Source: Heterobilharzia americana (Eukaryota; Platyhelminthes; Trematoda; Strigeidida; Schistosomatidae). From it: a stretch of DNA of 64,000 bases. The position numbers and the translations under genes are program-made. Location of the stretch: positions 84,900,820 through 84,964,819 of the forward strand of contig OX104129.1 in NCBI GenBank assembly GCA_944470555.2, written 5' to 3'. Positions 48,395-57,975 of the stretch are shown here, one piece after another (within the stretch, counting starts at the first letter, position 1; each line of letters begins with the position of its first letter). The notes beneath the pieces are model-generated. The model did not search any database and was not told the DNA's origin. It saw only the letters and a list, made by a program, of their open reading frames with translations.

Positions 48395-49066
48395 TCCAAT
48401 TAATCAAAGTGGTAATCACTTTGATATCTACAAAAGATGTATGGATGATATATTTGGTATTTGTGACTCAAATATCGATCTGGATGACACGTAACACGAG
48501 TTCAACAACTGTTATTCAGTGCTGAAATTCACTATAGGGAGAAAATCGGAATCAGCTATTCCTCTCTTTGACGAGAATTAGCAACGAAATACTGAAAACA
48601 CCCAAGTCCAGCGGACAGCTTACTAACTTTTACAGCTAAGTGCTGATTATGAAAAAAGAAACCCTATTCACTCACTGAGCCATGGAATGTGAAATATTCA
48701 TACCACAGACTGAGTGCAAGTAGAACTTGATACTTAAGTGGTACACCTATAGAAAACGGCTATCCTACCCGATTTGTTGACCCATAATGGGCGATAAAGA
48801 CATAGGAGATCAGTTATCAACTCTGATTATAAGAAGACTGTCCATGAATCTAGAATATAAAGGTGATACAGCATCAGATATCCTGAAAAAAAGTCTTTCC
48901 AGATCAATTAGTAGAACTTTTTTCTCAATCAAACTTCATTTCACCTTTACTAGTTTTAAATTGTTCTCCACATGCGTAAAAAACAATATCCCATGACAAG
49001 CCACCTCCATGTGTGTCTACCAGTTCACCTACTCCTGTGGAGCAAGTTACATCGGTCATAGCCAGT
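48395..49066 (+). mobile_element. Penelope-like element remnant, RT palm to GIY-YIG
   Basis: Starts with the RT catalytic block, here YKRCMDDIFGICDS (48434-48475), continues with VLKFTIGRKSESAIPLFD near 48520-48575, and loses frame. It ends in a GIY-YIG block, CVYQFTYSCGASYIGHSQ (49014-49067). The nuclease is cut off right after YIGHSQ, and an RTE 3' end begins within 25 bp. Many stops. Confidence 0.8.
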
Positions 49067-49087
49067 GATTGCTGCCAATACGTATTA

Positions 49088-50610
49088 TTTTCCTTTCTCT
49101 TGGGTTCCTAGTGGAACATACTGCTTCAGTAGCACGTCTCTACTCCACTCTGCCCTCTGCAATCTTTTGAACCTAGCTCCATGATTGCCCACAACCTCTC
49201 ATTTCTTCCTCACACCATCTCTACCATGTCACTCTTTCCCTGGACACCCAACTTATCGTTTCCCATTTGGATTCCACTCGACAACCTGGCATGGCGCGTG
49301 ATTTCCCCAATCAGTCTTCTCAGTGTACGCCCAATCCATCTCCACTTTCTTCTGCATACATGTTGGGTGATAGGTTCCCGGTTGCCAGTCAGCCAGAGTT
49401 CCTTGTTGTTTATTCTTATTATTCTGGTCATCTCATCGATCTGCAGTATCGAACCAGTGTTGATGCATGTTTATAGTTTGTTGAGAAAGCTTTTCGTAAC
49501 GCGCCGCCAAGTCTCTGAACCGTCACACAACAATGACTTAACTGACGTAGGTGTTGAAAATCCAGATCTTGTTCACGCTTTGTGCTGAGTGCAGAAGATC
49601 TCCACGCTGATTTCAGATAAGTGAAGGAAGGCCTGTCTTGCTGTCTTTCTGATCCTTGTTTTGACATCCTCGTATGTGCTACCACCGACTGTAGTCGAAA
49701 TGATGCTGCCTTGCCTGGGTAGGTGAAAGAGACTACTTCATTCAGGTTTCTCCCGTTGATAATGACTGATGCTTGTTATTGATGATTTTGTTGGTTGAAT
49801 ATATTCATCACCTCCGTCTTTTCTACATTCACTTAAATTTTCATCTTCCATCACTGCCTCACCTCCCCTGTCAACTTGTTCGCTTTTGCCTGTAGATCGT
49901 CGAGTTTGTGCCTTTTGACATTAAATATAAATCATCATCAACGAAATCCAAATCTTGTTCTGTGGTCTTTTCATCGATCCAGCCAGCGTATTTCTATCTT
50001 GTCGCTCCTGACGGTTTGCTATATGATACAGTCCACCGCAATCAGGAAGATCATGAGTGGTAGTAAACGGCAGCCTTGTCTTACTCCTGTCTTCTCTTGA
50101 AAGACATCACTGAACTTCTCATTGTGGATCATTGTGCATGTGGCGTCGTCGTATAGCTGTTGAGTGAGGTTGATAAAGATTAGTGGTACTCCGTAGTGTT
50201 GAGGCATATACCAAAATACTTCTCGGTCGACGCTGTCAAAGGCCTTTTCAAAGTCTATGAAGTTGAGGTAGAGAGTTGATTGCTATTCTATACTCTGTTC
50301 TATGACGATGCGCAGCGTAGCCTTGCAATTTGATCCGCACATGATTTGTACTTCCTGAGTCCAGCCAGTCCGTTCCGGTCGTAGTTTTGAATCCAGCGCA
50401 TTGTTTAGTCTCTCCCAGATGATGTGGCATAACATTTTGCTTGTGTTGGAAAGGAGCATGATTCTGCATCAGTTCTTGCAAAGGCTTAGGTTCCCCTTCT
50501 TTAGGATTTTGACAAGGTAGCCCTACTTCCAATTGATCTACAGGTAGCTTTCCTTCCTTCCCAACCTTCCGCTGCAATGGCGTGACCACATCCGTCAACA
50601 TGTTTACGAG
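49088..50610 (-). mobile_element. RTE retrotransposon fragment
   Basis: Minus-strand copy from the RT fingers (near 50510-50600) to the 3' end at left. Blocks include a degenerate KLPKKxDLSxC region near 50480-50520, FIDFEKAFDSVDREV near 50215-50265, the catalytic box DFVDDDLYLMS near 49922-49955 (extra codon), and RRKWRWIGRTLRRLIGEITR near 49290-49350. Frames are broken repeatedly. Confidence 0.85.
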
Positions 50611-51036
50611 AACATATTCTAGCCTAGTTCTATAAGGATGGAAGGAAATGGATTCTTCAACTTCTAAAATAGTAGAGGCCTAGCCTATTTATGAACTGAA
50701 GCCTAATCTTTGTGTGCAAAAGAAGTATGCAAAGTCTCTGTGTTAACCTTATTTCACCTCGGTTTTTTCGTCTTTTTTTCAACTTCCTTCTTTGTTAGAC
50801 TAATCTTTGTACCATTAGATCGTCATTATTATTTTCAAAAACTCTTACTGTCAATATTCTCTAGTGTTTCTTCATTTAATCTTGCAAATAATCGTAATTT
50901 TAAGCAAAATATTTTCAAATTGTCTCAGTTAACTTGCCTTATTCATCTTACCTAATGCTTTGAATGTTTATTAACTCTACCATGTTCTCATCCCATTGTA
51001 ATCAATTTATATCCTATAAACGATTTAAAAGGCTGG
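50611..51036. other. Unassigned sequence
   Basis: The frame at 50710-50955 is hydrophobic and T-rich without recognised features. Confidence 0.5.
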
Positions 51037-51252
51037 TATTCATCATGAACTGACATCAGTTAGAGGAACACTGCAAACCTGGAAGGGCTGGACAGCTGCT
51101 TCATCCCAGTATGAGACTCCTCAGCAGTGAAGATCTTGGGTTCAATCTCTGGCGTGGTCACTGGTATGCATTGCTGGGGACGAAATCTCTGTCCAGTGCT
51201 TACAGGCTTCCATTGTCCCTCCGACCGATATCAGTTCATGGTGAACATCAAT
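51037..51252. mobile_element. Inverted pair of degraded hammerhead repeats
   Basis: Left arm 51037-51135 is a minus copy of the 405-bp family. The right arm (about 51140-51252) is a plus copy with box B (GGGTTCAATCTC near 51148-51159) and the GACGAAATCTCTGTCCAGTGC end of the hammerhead, lacking the CUGANGA half. Both ribozymes are dead: the left arm has lost stem I pairing and the GAAAC motif. Confidence 0.7.
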
Positions 51253-51432
51253 ATGAAATCAATAAATCTTCACAAAACCCCCAAATTGATTTAAAAAGTC
51301 TTATTTAACCCTTTTTTAGGTATCATTCAACCTCTATGTCATCAACTAGCAACATTATTATAATTATAACCGCCATTATTATTCTTAATTGAATCTTTCG
51401 TTAACTAATTTAAATCTTCCTCACTGCTTAAT

Positions 51433-51435
<3 letters not shown>

Positions 51436-51482
<47 letters not shown>
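51436..51482. repeat. AT dinucleotide microsatellite
   Basis: Pure AT/TA run of about 46 bp. Confidence 0.97.
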
Positions 51483-51485
<3 letters not shown>

Positions 51486-51874
51486 CAGCTTGAGAATAAA
51501 TTCGTTGGAAAGAGTCCTCTTCTCTAAACATCTTGTTTCGGATGAATAAGAATGGTAAGCCAATGATGTTTCATATGGGCTTTATTGCTTTGTAATAACC
51601 GATGTCCGAAATACAACACACATATACATACATATATACATACAGGTTTACATTCATGTATCGTATTTATCATTGCACTATGGTGTGAATGATCAATAAC
51701 TCTGTTGAAAAACAATCATAATTCGGTCATCATTGGACGATAAGATGAACTATACGATTTTTTTTTTACCTGTTTTAACTACACACTGTATTGTAGATTT
51801 ACATTATTTCGGTAAAGAAGCTCGGATCAGACTTCTGTGATTTCAAATACGCTGAGATTTACTAGGCTGTAGCT

Positions 51875-51945
51875 AGTGCGGGGATCCAAGATACGGGTTT
51901 CATCCTATTTTAACGGCTGCTTACTTGAATCTTGGGCTACCAAAA
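51875..51945 (-). mobile_element. Sm-alpha fragment
   Basis: Plus-strand text GGATCCAAGATACGGGTTTC followed by ATCCTATTTTAACG corresponds to the Sm-alpha hammerhead region read backwards, heavily mutated. It runs straight into the unnamed repeat at 51915-52230. Confidence 0.5.
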
Positions 51946-52230
51946 TTATCCATCGAACATTTTTCATCAAATTCTTTCCCTTCAATTCGTTTAAATCATC
52001 TAAATGTGTCCTTTCAATGTTGCACAATTTTTAAACTGTTTCCATCTCTTCGCTTCTCGAGTTCATCACATAGGAGACAAAAGTGTTACGCAATATAGAA
52101 ATGAACTTTTCGGTGTACAAAAATACATCATTTTTTTATTCGTCAGATGTTTAGCTTCAGTTACAGGTTTTTGTACCGTCTAAATGAAACACCATCACCT
52201 AATTTACGCTTGCATTTCTGTTGATTCTTC
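51915..52230 (+). repeat. Unnamed dispersed repeat, copy 2
   Basis: Matches 13655-13990 at roughly 70 percent by eye, same orientation. No coding content recognised. Confidence 0.45.
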
Positions 52231-52435
52231 TTTATGGACCGGATACCCATCCAGAAACAGCTGGCTATTTCACATTATTGTCTTAAATACCGTTATTATC
52301 AACATCATTCCGATGAAGTAACCATTTCGTCTGAAAGTATTGTACTTGCAGTGGATTTGTTGAAAAATTACATGCTGAGAATTCCATGCTGTCATACATA
52401 TTGTTTGGAATAAAGCGATTATCATTATTACTATT

Positions 52436-52556
52436 ATTTAGGACTCGTTAGCTGGGTGTACGTGCACCCCAGTGAATGCTGTTGTTCCCACTGAAACTCG
52501 AACCTTATTTTCATCTCTCCAAACGTCGAAGTATTATTCCCTAGGCCACCGAAGTC
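52436..52556 (-). mobile_element. Sm-alpha-type SINE, truncated in hammerhead loop II
   Basis: On the minus strand: box A-like GGTGGCCTAGGG near 52553-52540, box B GGTTCGAGTTTC near 52505-52494, then GTACACCCAGCTAACGAGTCC. The copy stops in the stem II loop, directly beside the run ATAATAGTAATAATG. Half of the ribozyme is therefore missing. Confidence 0.75.
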
Positions 52557-52639
52557 GAACAATTCTAAACAATAAAACAACGGAGAATTACAAGAATATC
52601 AACAAATTGTAATAACTGATACCCGCCGTGCAAGATTTG

Positions 52640-52735
52640 GCTATCCCTCCCCAGTGGCCTAATGGGTAGCACTTTTGTGTTTGAAGTAATGAGTACGAAG
52701 TTTGACTACCAATGGGAACAACCTCATTCAAAAAG
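52640..52735 (+). mobile_element. tRNA-like promoter head, SINE fragment
   Basis: Plus-strand CCAGTGGCCTAATGGGTAGC resembles the Sm-alpha box A region. A weak box B-like GAAGTTTGACTACC follows near 52700, then an ATGGGAACAACC segment like that following box B in other copies. The hammerhead part is absent. Confidence 0.5.
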
Positions 52736-52859
52736 GTTCAAGCATATCGAACTTGGAATTCAAAAACAGAAAGTAATCTCCACCTTGGATTCTTGTCATC
52801 GCGACAACTAATTAAATTACCATAATGAATATTCGGATGTGCAGTTCGGTGAGCATTTA

Positions 52860-53600
52860 TTTTATCCAACCAACACCACCAACAAGAACAACAAGCCCAA
52901 ATCACCATCAATGGGAGATACTTAAAGAAAGTAGTCTCTTTCACCTATCTAGGCAATGTAGCATCGTTTCAACTACAGGCGGCACAGACACAGATGAGGG
53001 TGTGAAAACCACGATCAGAAAAACAGCGAGACAGGCGCTCATTAACCTGAAATCAGTGAGAAGATCTACTCCACTCCACTCAGCATAAAGTGTGAACAAC
53101 ATCCAGATTTTCAACATCAACCTCAGTCAAGTCAGTTATTCTATGTGATGGTTGAGAAACTTGGTACGTTACGAGAGGCATTTCCAACAATTTAAAGACA
53201 CATCATCAACAACTGCCTACTCTGGCTTGACACTGAAGCTCAGATGGCCAGAATAATATGAATAAGCAACAAGGAACTCAGGGTGGCTGGCTGGCAACGA
53301 ACTAAGGAAGCAAGAACCTATCAAGCAACAAATATGGGATGGACTGGATGGGGTATGCACTGAGAAGATCATTCGGGTACATGACGCTCCAGGCTGGGCA
53401 CTCGAGTGGAACTTAGATGGGAAACGGAGAGTTGATTGACCAAGGAGAGAGTGACATGGAGGAGATCGTGTGAGTAATAAATGATAGGTTGTGGGAGTTA
53501 TGGAGCCAGATCTTAAAGATTGCAGAGGGCAGAGTGGAATGGAGGCGTGCTTCTGAAGCCGTATGTTCCACTGGGAACCCAAGGGACAATTGAAATATAA
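52860..53600 (+). mobile_element. RTE fragment, near-identical to 46.84-47.57 kb
   Basis: 5'-truncated copy of the RT C-terminal region. It shares almost every base, including frame-breaking lesions, with 46840-47575, but has a cleaner 3' terminus (GGGAACCCAAGGGACAATTG near 53573). It lies 440 bp downstream of the receptor gene stop. Confidence 0.88.
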
Positions 53601-54042
53601 TAATATAATGGTAAATATTCAGGCATTATAGAAGCATCCTCATAGGGAGCCGATACTTTATCAAATGTCAACTTTTCAATCGGCGCCAAATGTTTATGAA
53701 ACTATCCAATCAAATCTTGATCAGGTTTCATATAAAAAGCACCTCTATATTAAATCTGAAAATACTAACTACTTTCAGTGACACACACACACATACAGGA
53801 GGCCATACGCCAATATTAGTCATCAAATACAGTCCAATCAACAACAAAGACGCATAAGTTATAACATCATTGAAATATACCTCATCAGTGGCATAGCCTC
53901 ATGTTGTGAACGAAGTAATCAACAAAAATTATATACAATAAATAATACTGTTTATCTTTTGTAAAGTGATATATCAAAAAACTCTTTGATTCACAATTTT
54001 AACTTAAAAAATGTTTCACCTTATTTCTGTTTCTCTTTTTTT
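53601..54042. other. Downstream flank of the receptor gene
   Basis: Probably contains the receptor 3' UTR on the minus strand. No clean AATAAA signal close to the stop was picked out; AATAAG occurs about 25 bases after it. CA repeat near 53781-53792. Confidence 0.4.
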
Positions 54043-55533
54043 TTAGAGCAAATCAGTACTATTTTCAGTGGAATGAACATTATTCATAGACTTATTACTG
54101 TATTCAATTGTTATATCTGTCTGCCGTACATCATTTAATGGATCCATTTTTGTTCTCCTTGTCATCGGTGATCTATAACTATCCACTTGTTGTTGTTGTT
54201 GTGGAGTATCATCATTTGAAATGTTCAATTTATGACATTCAATAATTTCAATAAATGCATTACGAAATGTTCTATTATAAAATGCATAAATAATTGGATT
54301 AATAGTTGAATTAAAGTAACCAATCCAAAATAGTATTTCTTGTAGTACACTTGGATATGGACATTTATATAAATTTGTTATAGTATACCATAAAAAGAAT
54401 GGTAACCAACATAATAAAAATGCTCCCATAACAATACCTAATGTACGTGCTGCTTTACTTTCATGTTTCATTTTAATTTGTGCATTAAATTTCTCCTCTA
54501 TTATATAAAGATTTCGTGTACTATTGAGATAATCAGTTGAGTATTTACTCTGTTTATTCATACAGGGATTTATGCATAATTTTTCTGTTGATTTGCGCCG
54601 TCTCTTGAATATATTCAGCGGTTTAATAGTGATGTATGTTTGCTTGTCTACGGTGTTACCATTATTATTATTATTATTACTATGTTGGTGTGAATGAATT
54701 TGTAATTGTGCAATTTTTCTCTCTTGCCTTCTAGCTTCAATAAATATACGTATATAGACTACAACCATAATAATAGATGGTATCCAAAATGAGATTGATG
54801 ATGATATAGTAGCATAATATGGATTCACGTTGAAATCACATGTCAGTGGATCATCATCATCATCATCATCTTCATCAACTACATTGTATTTCATATCAGT
54901 ATACCTATGGCTAGTTCGACTTGAAGTAATCAACTTCAATGACTTAGTGAAAGGTTTATGCCATCCCATTAAAATAGGTATATAAGATATAATAAATGAC
55001 AGAGTCCATGTTAGACATAATAGTACACTGATACGTTTTCTAGACATTTTCATTTCATAATTTAATGGATGAAGTATAGCAATATATCTATCTGTTGATA
55101 TACAGCATAAATGAAGTATACTTGCAGTACTGAATAAGACATCAGTAGCATTATAAATATCACAAAATAATTTACCAAATATCCATTTATGATTTGATAA
55201 TGACATGATAGCATTGAATGGCATAACTAATAGAGCAACAATAAAATCAGCAATTGCTAAAGACATCAAGAATATATTTGTACGTACACGTCTTAATCGA
55301 GTAAAGCGTAGAAATGCAATAAATACTAAAGCATTACCGAATAATGCTGATATTATGATGATACTATATATAATCCCTTTGATAATCGTAAATATTGTAT
55401 TCACATGATCAGAGTATTGAATTAAATGCTTATTATTATTGTCATTGTTAGTAGTATCACTTCGATTAATGTCATTATTATGCAATGAATAGATAAGTTT
55501 TAAATTAGTCACTTGTAATTGACTGAATAACAT
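54043..55533 (-). CDS. Class A biogenic-amine G protein-coupled receptor, 496 aa
   Basis: A seven-helix receptor expected to sit in the plasma membrane and bind a monoamine through Asp131. Seen: TM1 about 50-73 (GN at 66-67), TM2 86-108 (Asp96), TM3 121-153 with Cys124, Asp131 at position 3.32 and DRY at 148-150, TM4 168-188 (Trp176), Cys232 in loop 2, TM5 242-264 with Ser244, Ser245 and Ser248 before Pro252. A long third loop (265-361) precedes TM6 with CWLPFF (375-380) and TM7 with NPIIY (412-416); Cys433 may be lipidated. The STASILHLCCISTDRY and GWHKP segments favour the octopamine-beta/dopamine D1-like group or the flatworm SmGPR clade; the ligand cannot be fixed. Low-complexity tracts (Asp 222-228, Asn 286-291, Gln 445-449) lie in loops and tail. 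One open frame, no intron inside. Start chosen as the first Met after an in-frame TAA at 55563-55561. A TTGATTGTAG acceptor-like site ends at 55550, so a 5' non-coding exon is possible. Confidence 0.94.
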   Translation of the reverse strand: MLFSQLQVTNLKLIYSLHNNDINRSDTTNNDNNNKHLIQYSDHVNTIFTIIKGIIYSIIIISALFGNALVFIAFLRFTRLRRVRTNIFLMSLAIADFIVALLVMPFNAIMSLSNHKWIFGKLFCDIYNATDVLFSTASILHLCCISTDRYIAILHPLNYEMKMSRKRISVLLCLTWTLSFIISYIPILMGWHKPFTKSLKLITSSRTSHRYTDMKYNVVDEDDDDDDDPLTCDFNVNPYYATISSSISFWIPSIIMVVVYIRIFIEARRQERKIAQLQIHSHQHSNNNNNNGNTVDKQTYITIKPLNIFKRRRKSTEKLCINPCMNKQSKYSTDYLNSTRNLYIIEEKFNAQIKMKHESKAARTLGIVMGAFLLCWLPFFLWYTITNLYKCPYPSVLQEILFWIGYFNSTINPIIYAFYNRTFRNAFIEIIECHKLNISNDDTPQQQQQVDSYRSPMTRRTKMDPLNDVRQTDITIEYSNKSMNNVHSTENSTDLL

Positions 55534-55837
55534 TGAATAAAATTGGTTTCTACAATCAAATTAACAGTTTGTATTCAGTAGATGGAATATACTTAGAATC
55601 CTTGATGTGATAACACAACTTCATTGGATAATATGAGATGAGATCCATTCAAACTCCAACTGTAGATAAATTTGAAAAATAATACATTTAAAATCATTCC
55701 TTGGTATATAAGGTTAAAAGTTATTTAAACACAATTACTGAAAACACTAAACGTTTCATGAGACTGTAGCGCACTTCTACTTATGTCTACAAAGTGCGCA
55801 TTTTTCGAACCGACGGTTAGAATATTAATGACAGACA
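55534..55837. other. Upstream flank of the receptor gene
   Basis: No promoter motif supported. The acceptor-like site noted for the receptor lies at its left edge. Confidence 0.4.
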
Positions 55838-55965
55838 GTGGGTAGCAGTGGAATCCAGGATACAAGTTTCATCCCATTTGAGACTCGTCAACCGGATGTG
55901 CCTACTTCCCCGAGAACGATATTGTCCCCACCATGATTTCAGCTCCTTACAAACACAAGAGATAA
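55838..55965 (-). mobile_element. Sm-alpha SINE remnant with damaged hammerhead
   Basis: The plus-strand text follows the Sm-alpha ribozyme region closely: GCAGTGGAATCCAGGATAC, then TTTCATCCCATTTGAGACTC, then GTCAACCGGATG. On the minus strand stem I (ATCCGG/CTGGAT) still pairs. The core reads TTGACGA instead of CTGACGA, so the essential C3 is a U and cleavage is unlikely. It lies 300 bp upstream of the receptor start. Confidence 0.8.
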
Positions 55966-56889
55966 TACAAGTAAAAACATACAACAGTCTCTATGCAGAA
56001 TATTTAGATTATCCTTTATGGAATAAGCAGCAAGATCAAAGTGAATAAACAGGTTTTAAGAAAAGTTTCTTCATGGATATTTTGCACTAACTAATCATGT
56101 TCTGTTAAATTAACTTGTCCCATCAAAGGACAGGGGGTAGTCGCATGAACTGACTTTAAGGCTATAACAGTAATCCGTGTTGGGGTCACAACCCAAGCAC
56201 GGTATTCACTGACTTACTTAGACTAGCAAATTCTAATCTTCGAGTTATAACCACTACTCTTGAAACAGAAGACATCTCGACGACAGGATTTTCTCACGAA
56301 CAATTGGAATGGTACTGGTTACATATGGTACTCTTTACATTAACGCAGCCATTTGCAAATGTCTTCGTTTCCTCTCCGTTTCTGTCTTGATTTGCTCTTG
56401 ACCAGCTCTTCATACACTCTTATCAGCAGCATCCTCTGTAATACGCTTGTGTTATCCCCTGCGTTGCTCTTGGCAGAAACCTTATCCATTGCCGGTAATT
56501 CTCTATGATTCCTGCCGCTCTCTCGACATATACTACTTATATCCGTCGTTATCAGCAACGCCCACTACACTACTAATATGACAAACCATTTTATTCGTGG
56601 AGTATTATATACGCGTTATTTATATGTTAGAATGTTTATTAGTTTTCGAGAGCACAGAACAGTAATTCTGGTTTTTCAAAAACATTTTCAGTGACTGCAT
56701 AGATGCCTTCAGCTCAGTGAATCAACTGTACCATTTGCATGTCTTAGGCAGAATGGTTACTCCCATCCATGATGGTATCAAGCAATTACGCACAATACAG
56801 TTGAATCCATCTTGGCATATTCAACTGCACAGCTTGCAAAATGTATGAATATGAGCAAGATTATCCAACATTACGACACCGTAGCGACA
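55966..56889. other. Unassigned sequence
   Basis: Includes a segment at 56508-56575 resembling 41745-41820. The minus frame 56340-56558 is basic but matches nothing known to me. Confidence 0.45.
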
Positions 56890-57975
56890 ACAGCTAAATA
56901 AAAATGCCACGTGCCGAGTGATCCACAATGAAAAGCTCAGTGATGCCTTTGAAGTAAAGACAGGAGTAAGACAAGGCTGCTGTCTACCATCACCCATGAT
57001 TGTGGTGAACTAGATCATGCAGCAAACCGTGAAGAGCGAGAAGATGGGTATACGCCGCACCGGTGAGAGGAGCCTAGAGCATTTAGATTTCGCAGATGAT
57101 GATTTAGGTCTAGTGTCATGAGGCACAAACTCGAAGATGTACAGGCAAAAACTTACAAGTTGACAGGGGAGGTGAGGCAGCGATGGAAGATGGAAATTCA
57201 AGTGGATGTAGAGAAGACAGAGGTGAAGATAATACCCAACCAACAACAGCATGAATAACAAGCACCAATCACCATGAAAGGGAGAAACCTGAATGAAGTA
57301 GTCTCACCTATCTAGGCAATGTAGCATCGTTTCAGCTACAGGCCGCACAGGCACAGATGAGGACGTCAAAGCCGGTCAGGATCGGAAAAGCAAGACAGGC
57401 CTTCCTTCACTTATCTGAAATCAATGTGGAGATATTCTGCACTCAGCACAAAGATTGAACATGATCCGGATTTTCAACACCAACATCAGTCAAGTCAATG
57501 ATTCTATGTGATGGTTGAGAAACTTGGCGTGTCATGAAAAGCATTTCCAACAAACTACAGGTATATCATCAACAACTACCACCTACGCTGGCTCGATACT
57601 GAAGATCAGATGGCAAGAATAACAAGAATAAGCAACAAGTGACTGTGGCTGGTGATGAACCAACGAAGCAAGAACCTATCACCCAACAAATATGCGGAAG
57701 AAAGTGGAGATGTATGGTATTTCTCATACACTGAGAAAGCCAATCGGGGACATTACGCGCCAGGCTAGACACTCGAGCGGAATCCAAGGGGTAAAACATG
57801 AGTTAGTTGTCTGAGTGGAGGGTGACGTGGAGGAGATGATGTGAAGAAGAAATGGAAGCTTGTGGGCAGTGGTGGAGCGAGGTTCAAAAAACTGCAGAGA
57901 AGAGAGTGCAATGGAGGCGTGCTACTGAAGCTCTATGTCCCACTAGGATCCCCACGGAAAAATAATAATGAAATA
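56890..57975 (+). mobile_element. RTE retrotransposon fragment
   Basis: 5'-truncated plus-strand copy starting near the CHVIHNEKLSDAFEVKTGV block (56910-56970). The catalytic box is DFADDDLGLVS near 57085-57115 (extra codon), and the NGRNLNEV region follows near 57275-57300. The usual 3' terminus lies near 57930-57955 with AAT triplets. Multiple lesions. Confidence 0.85.
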
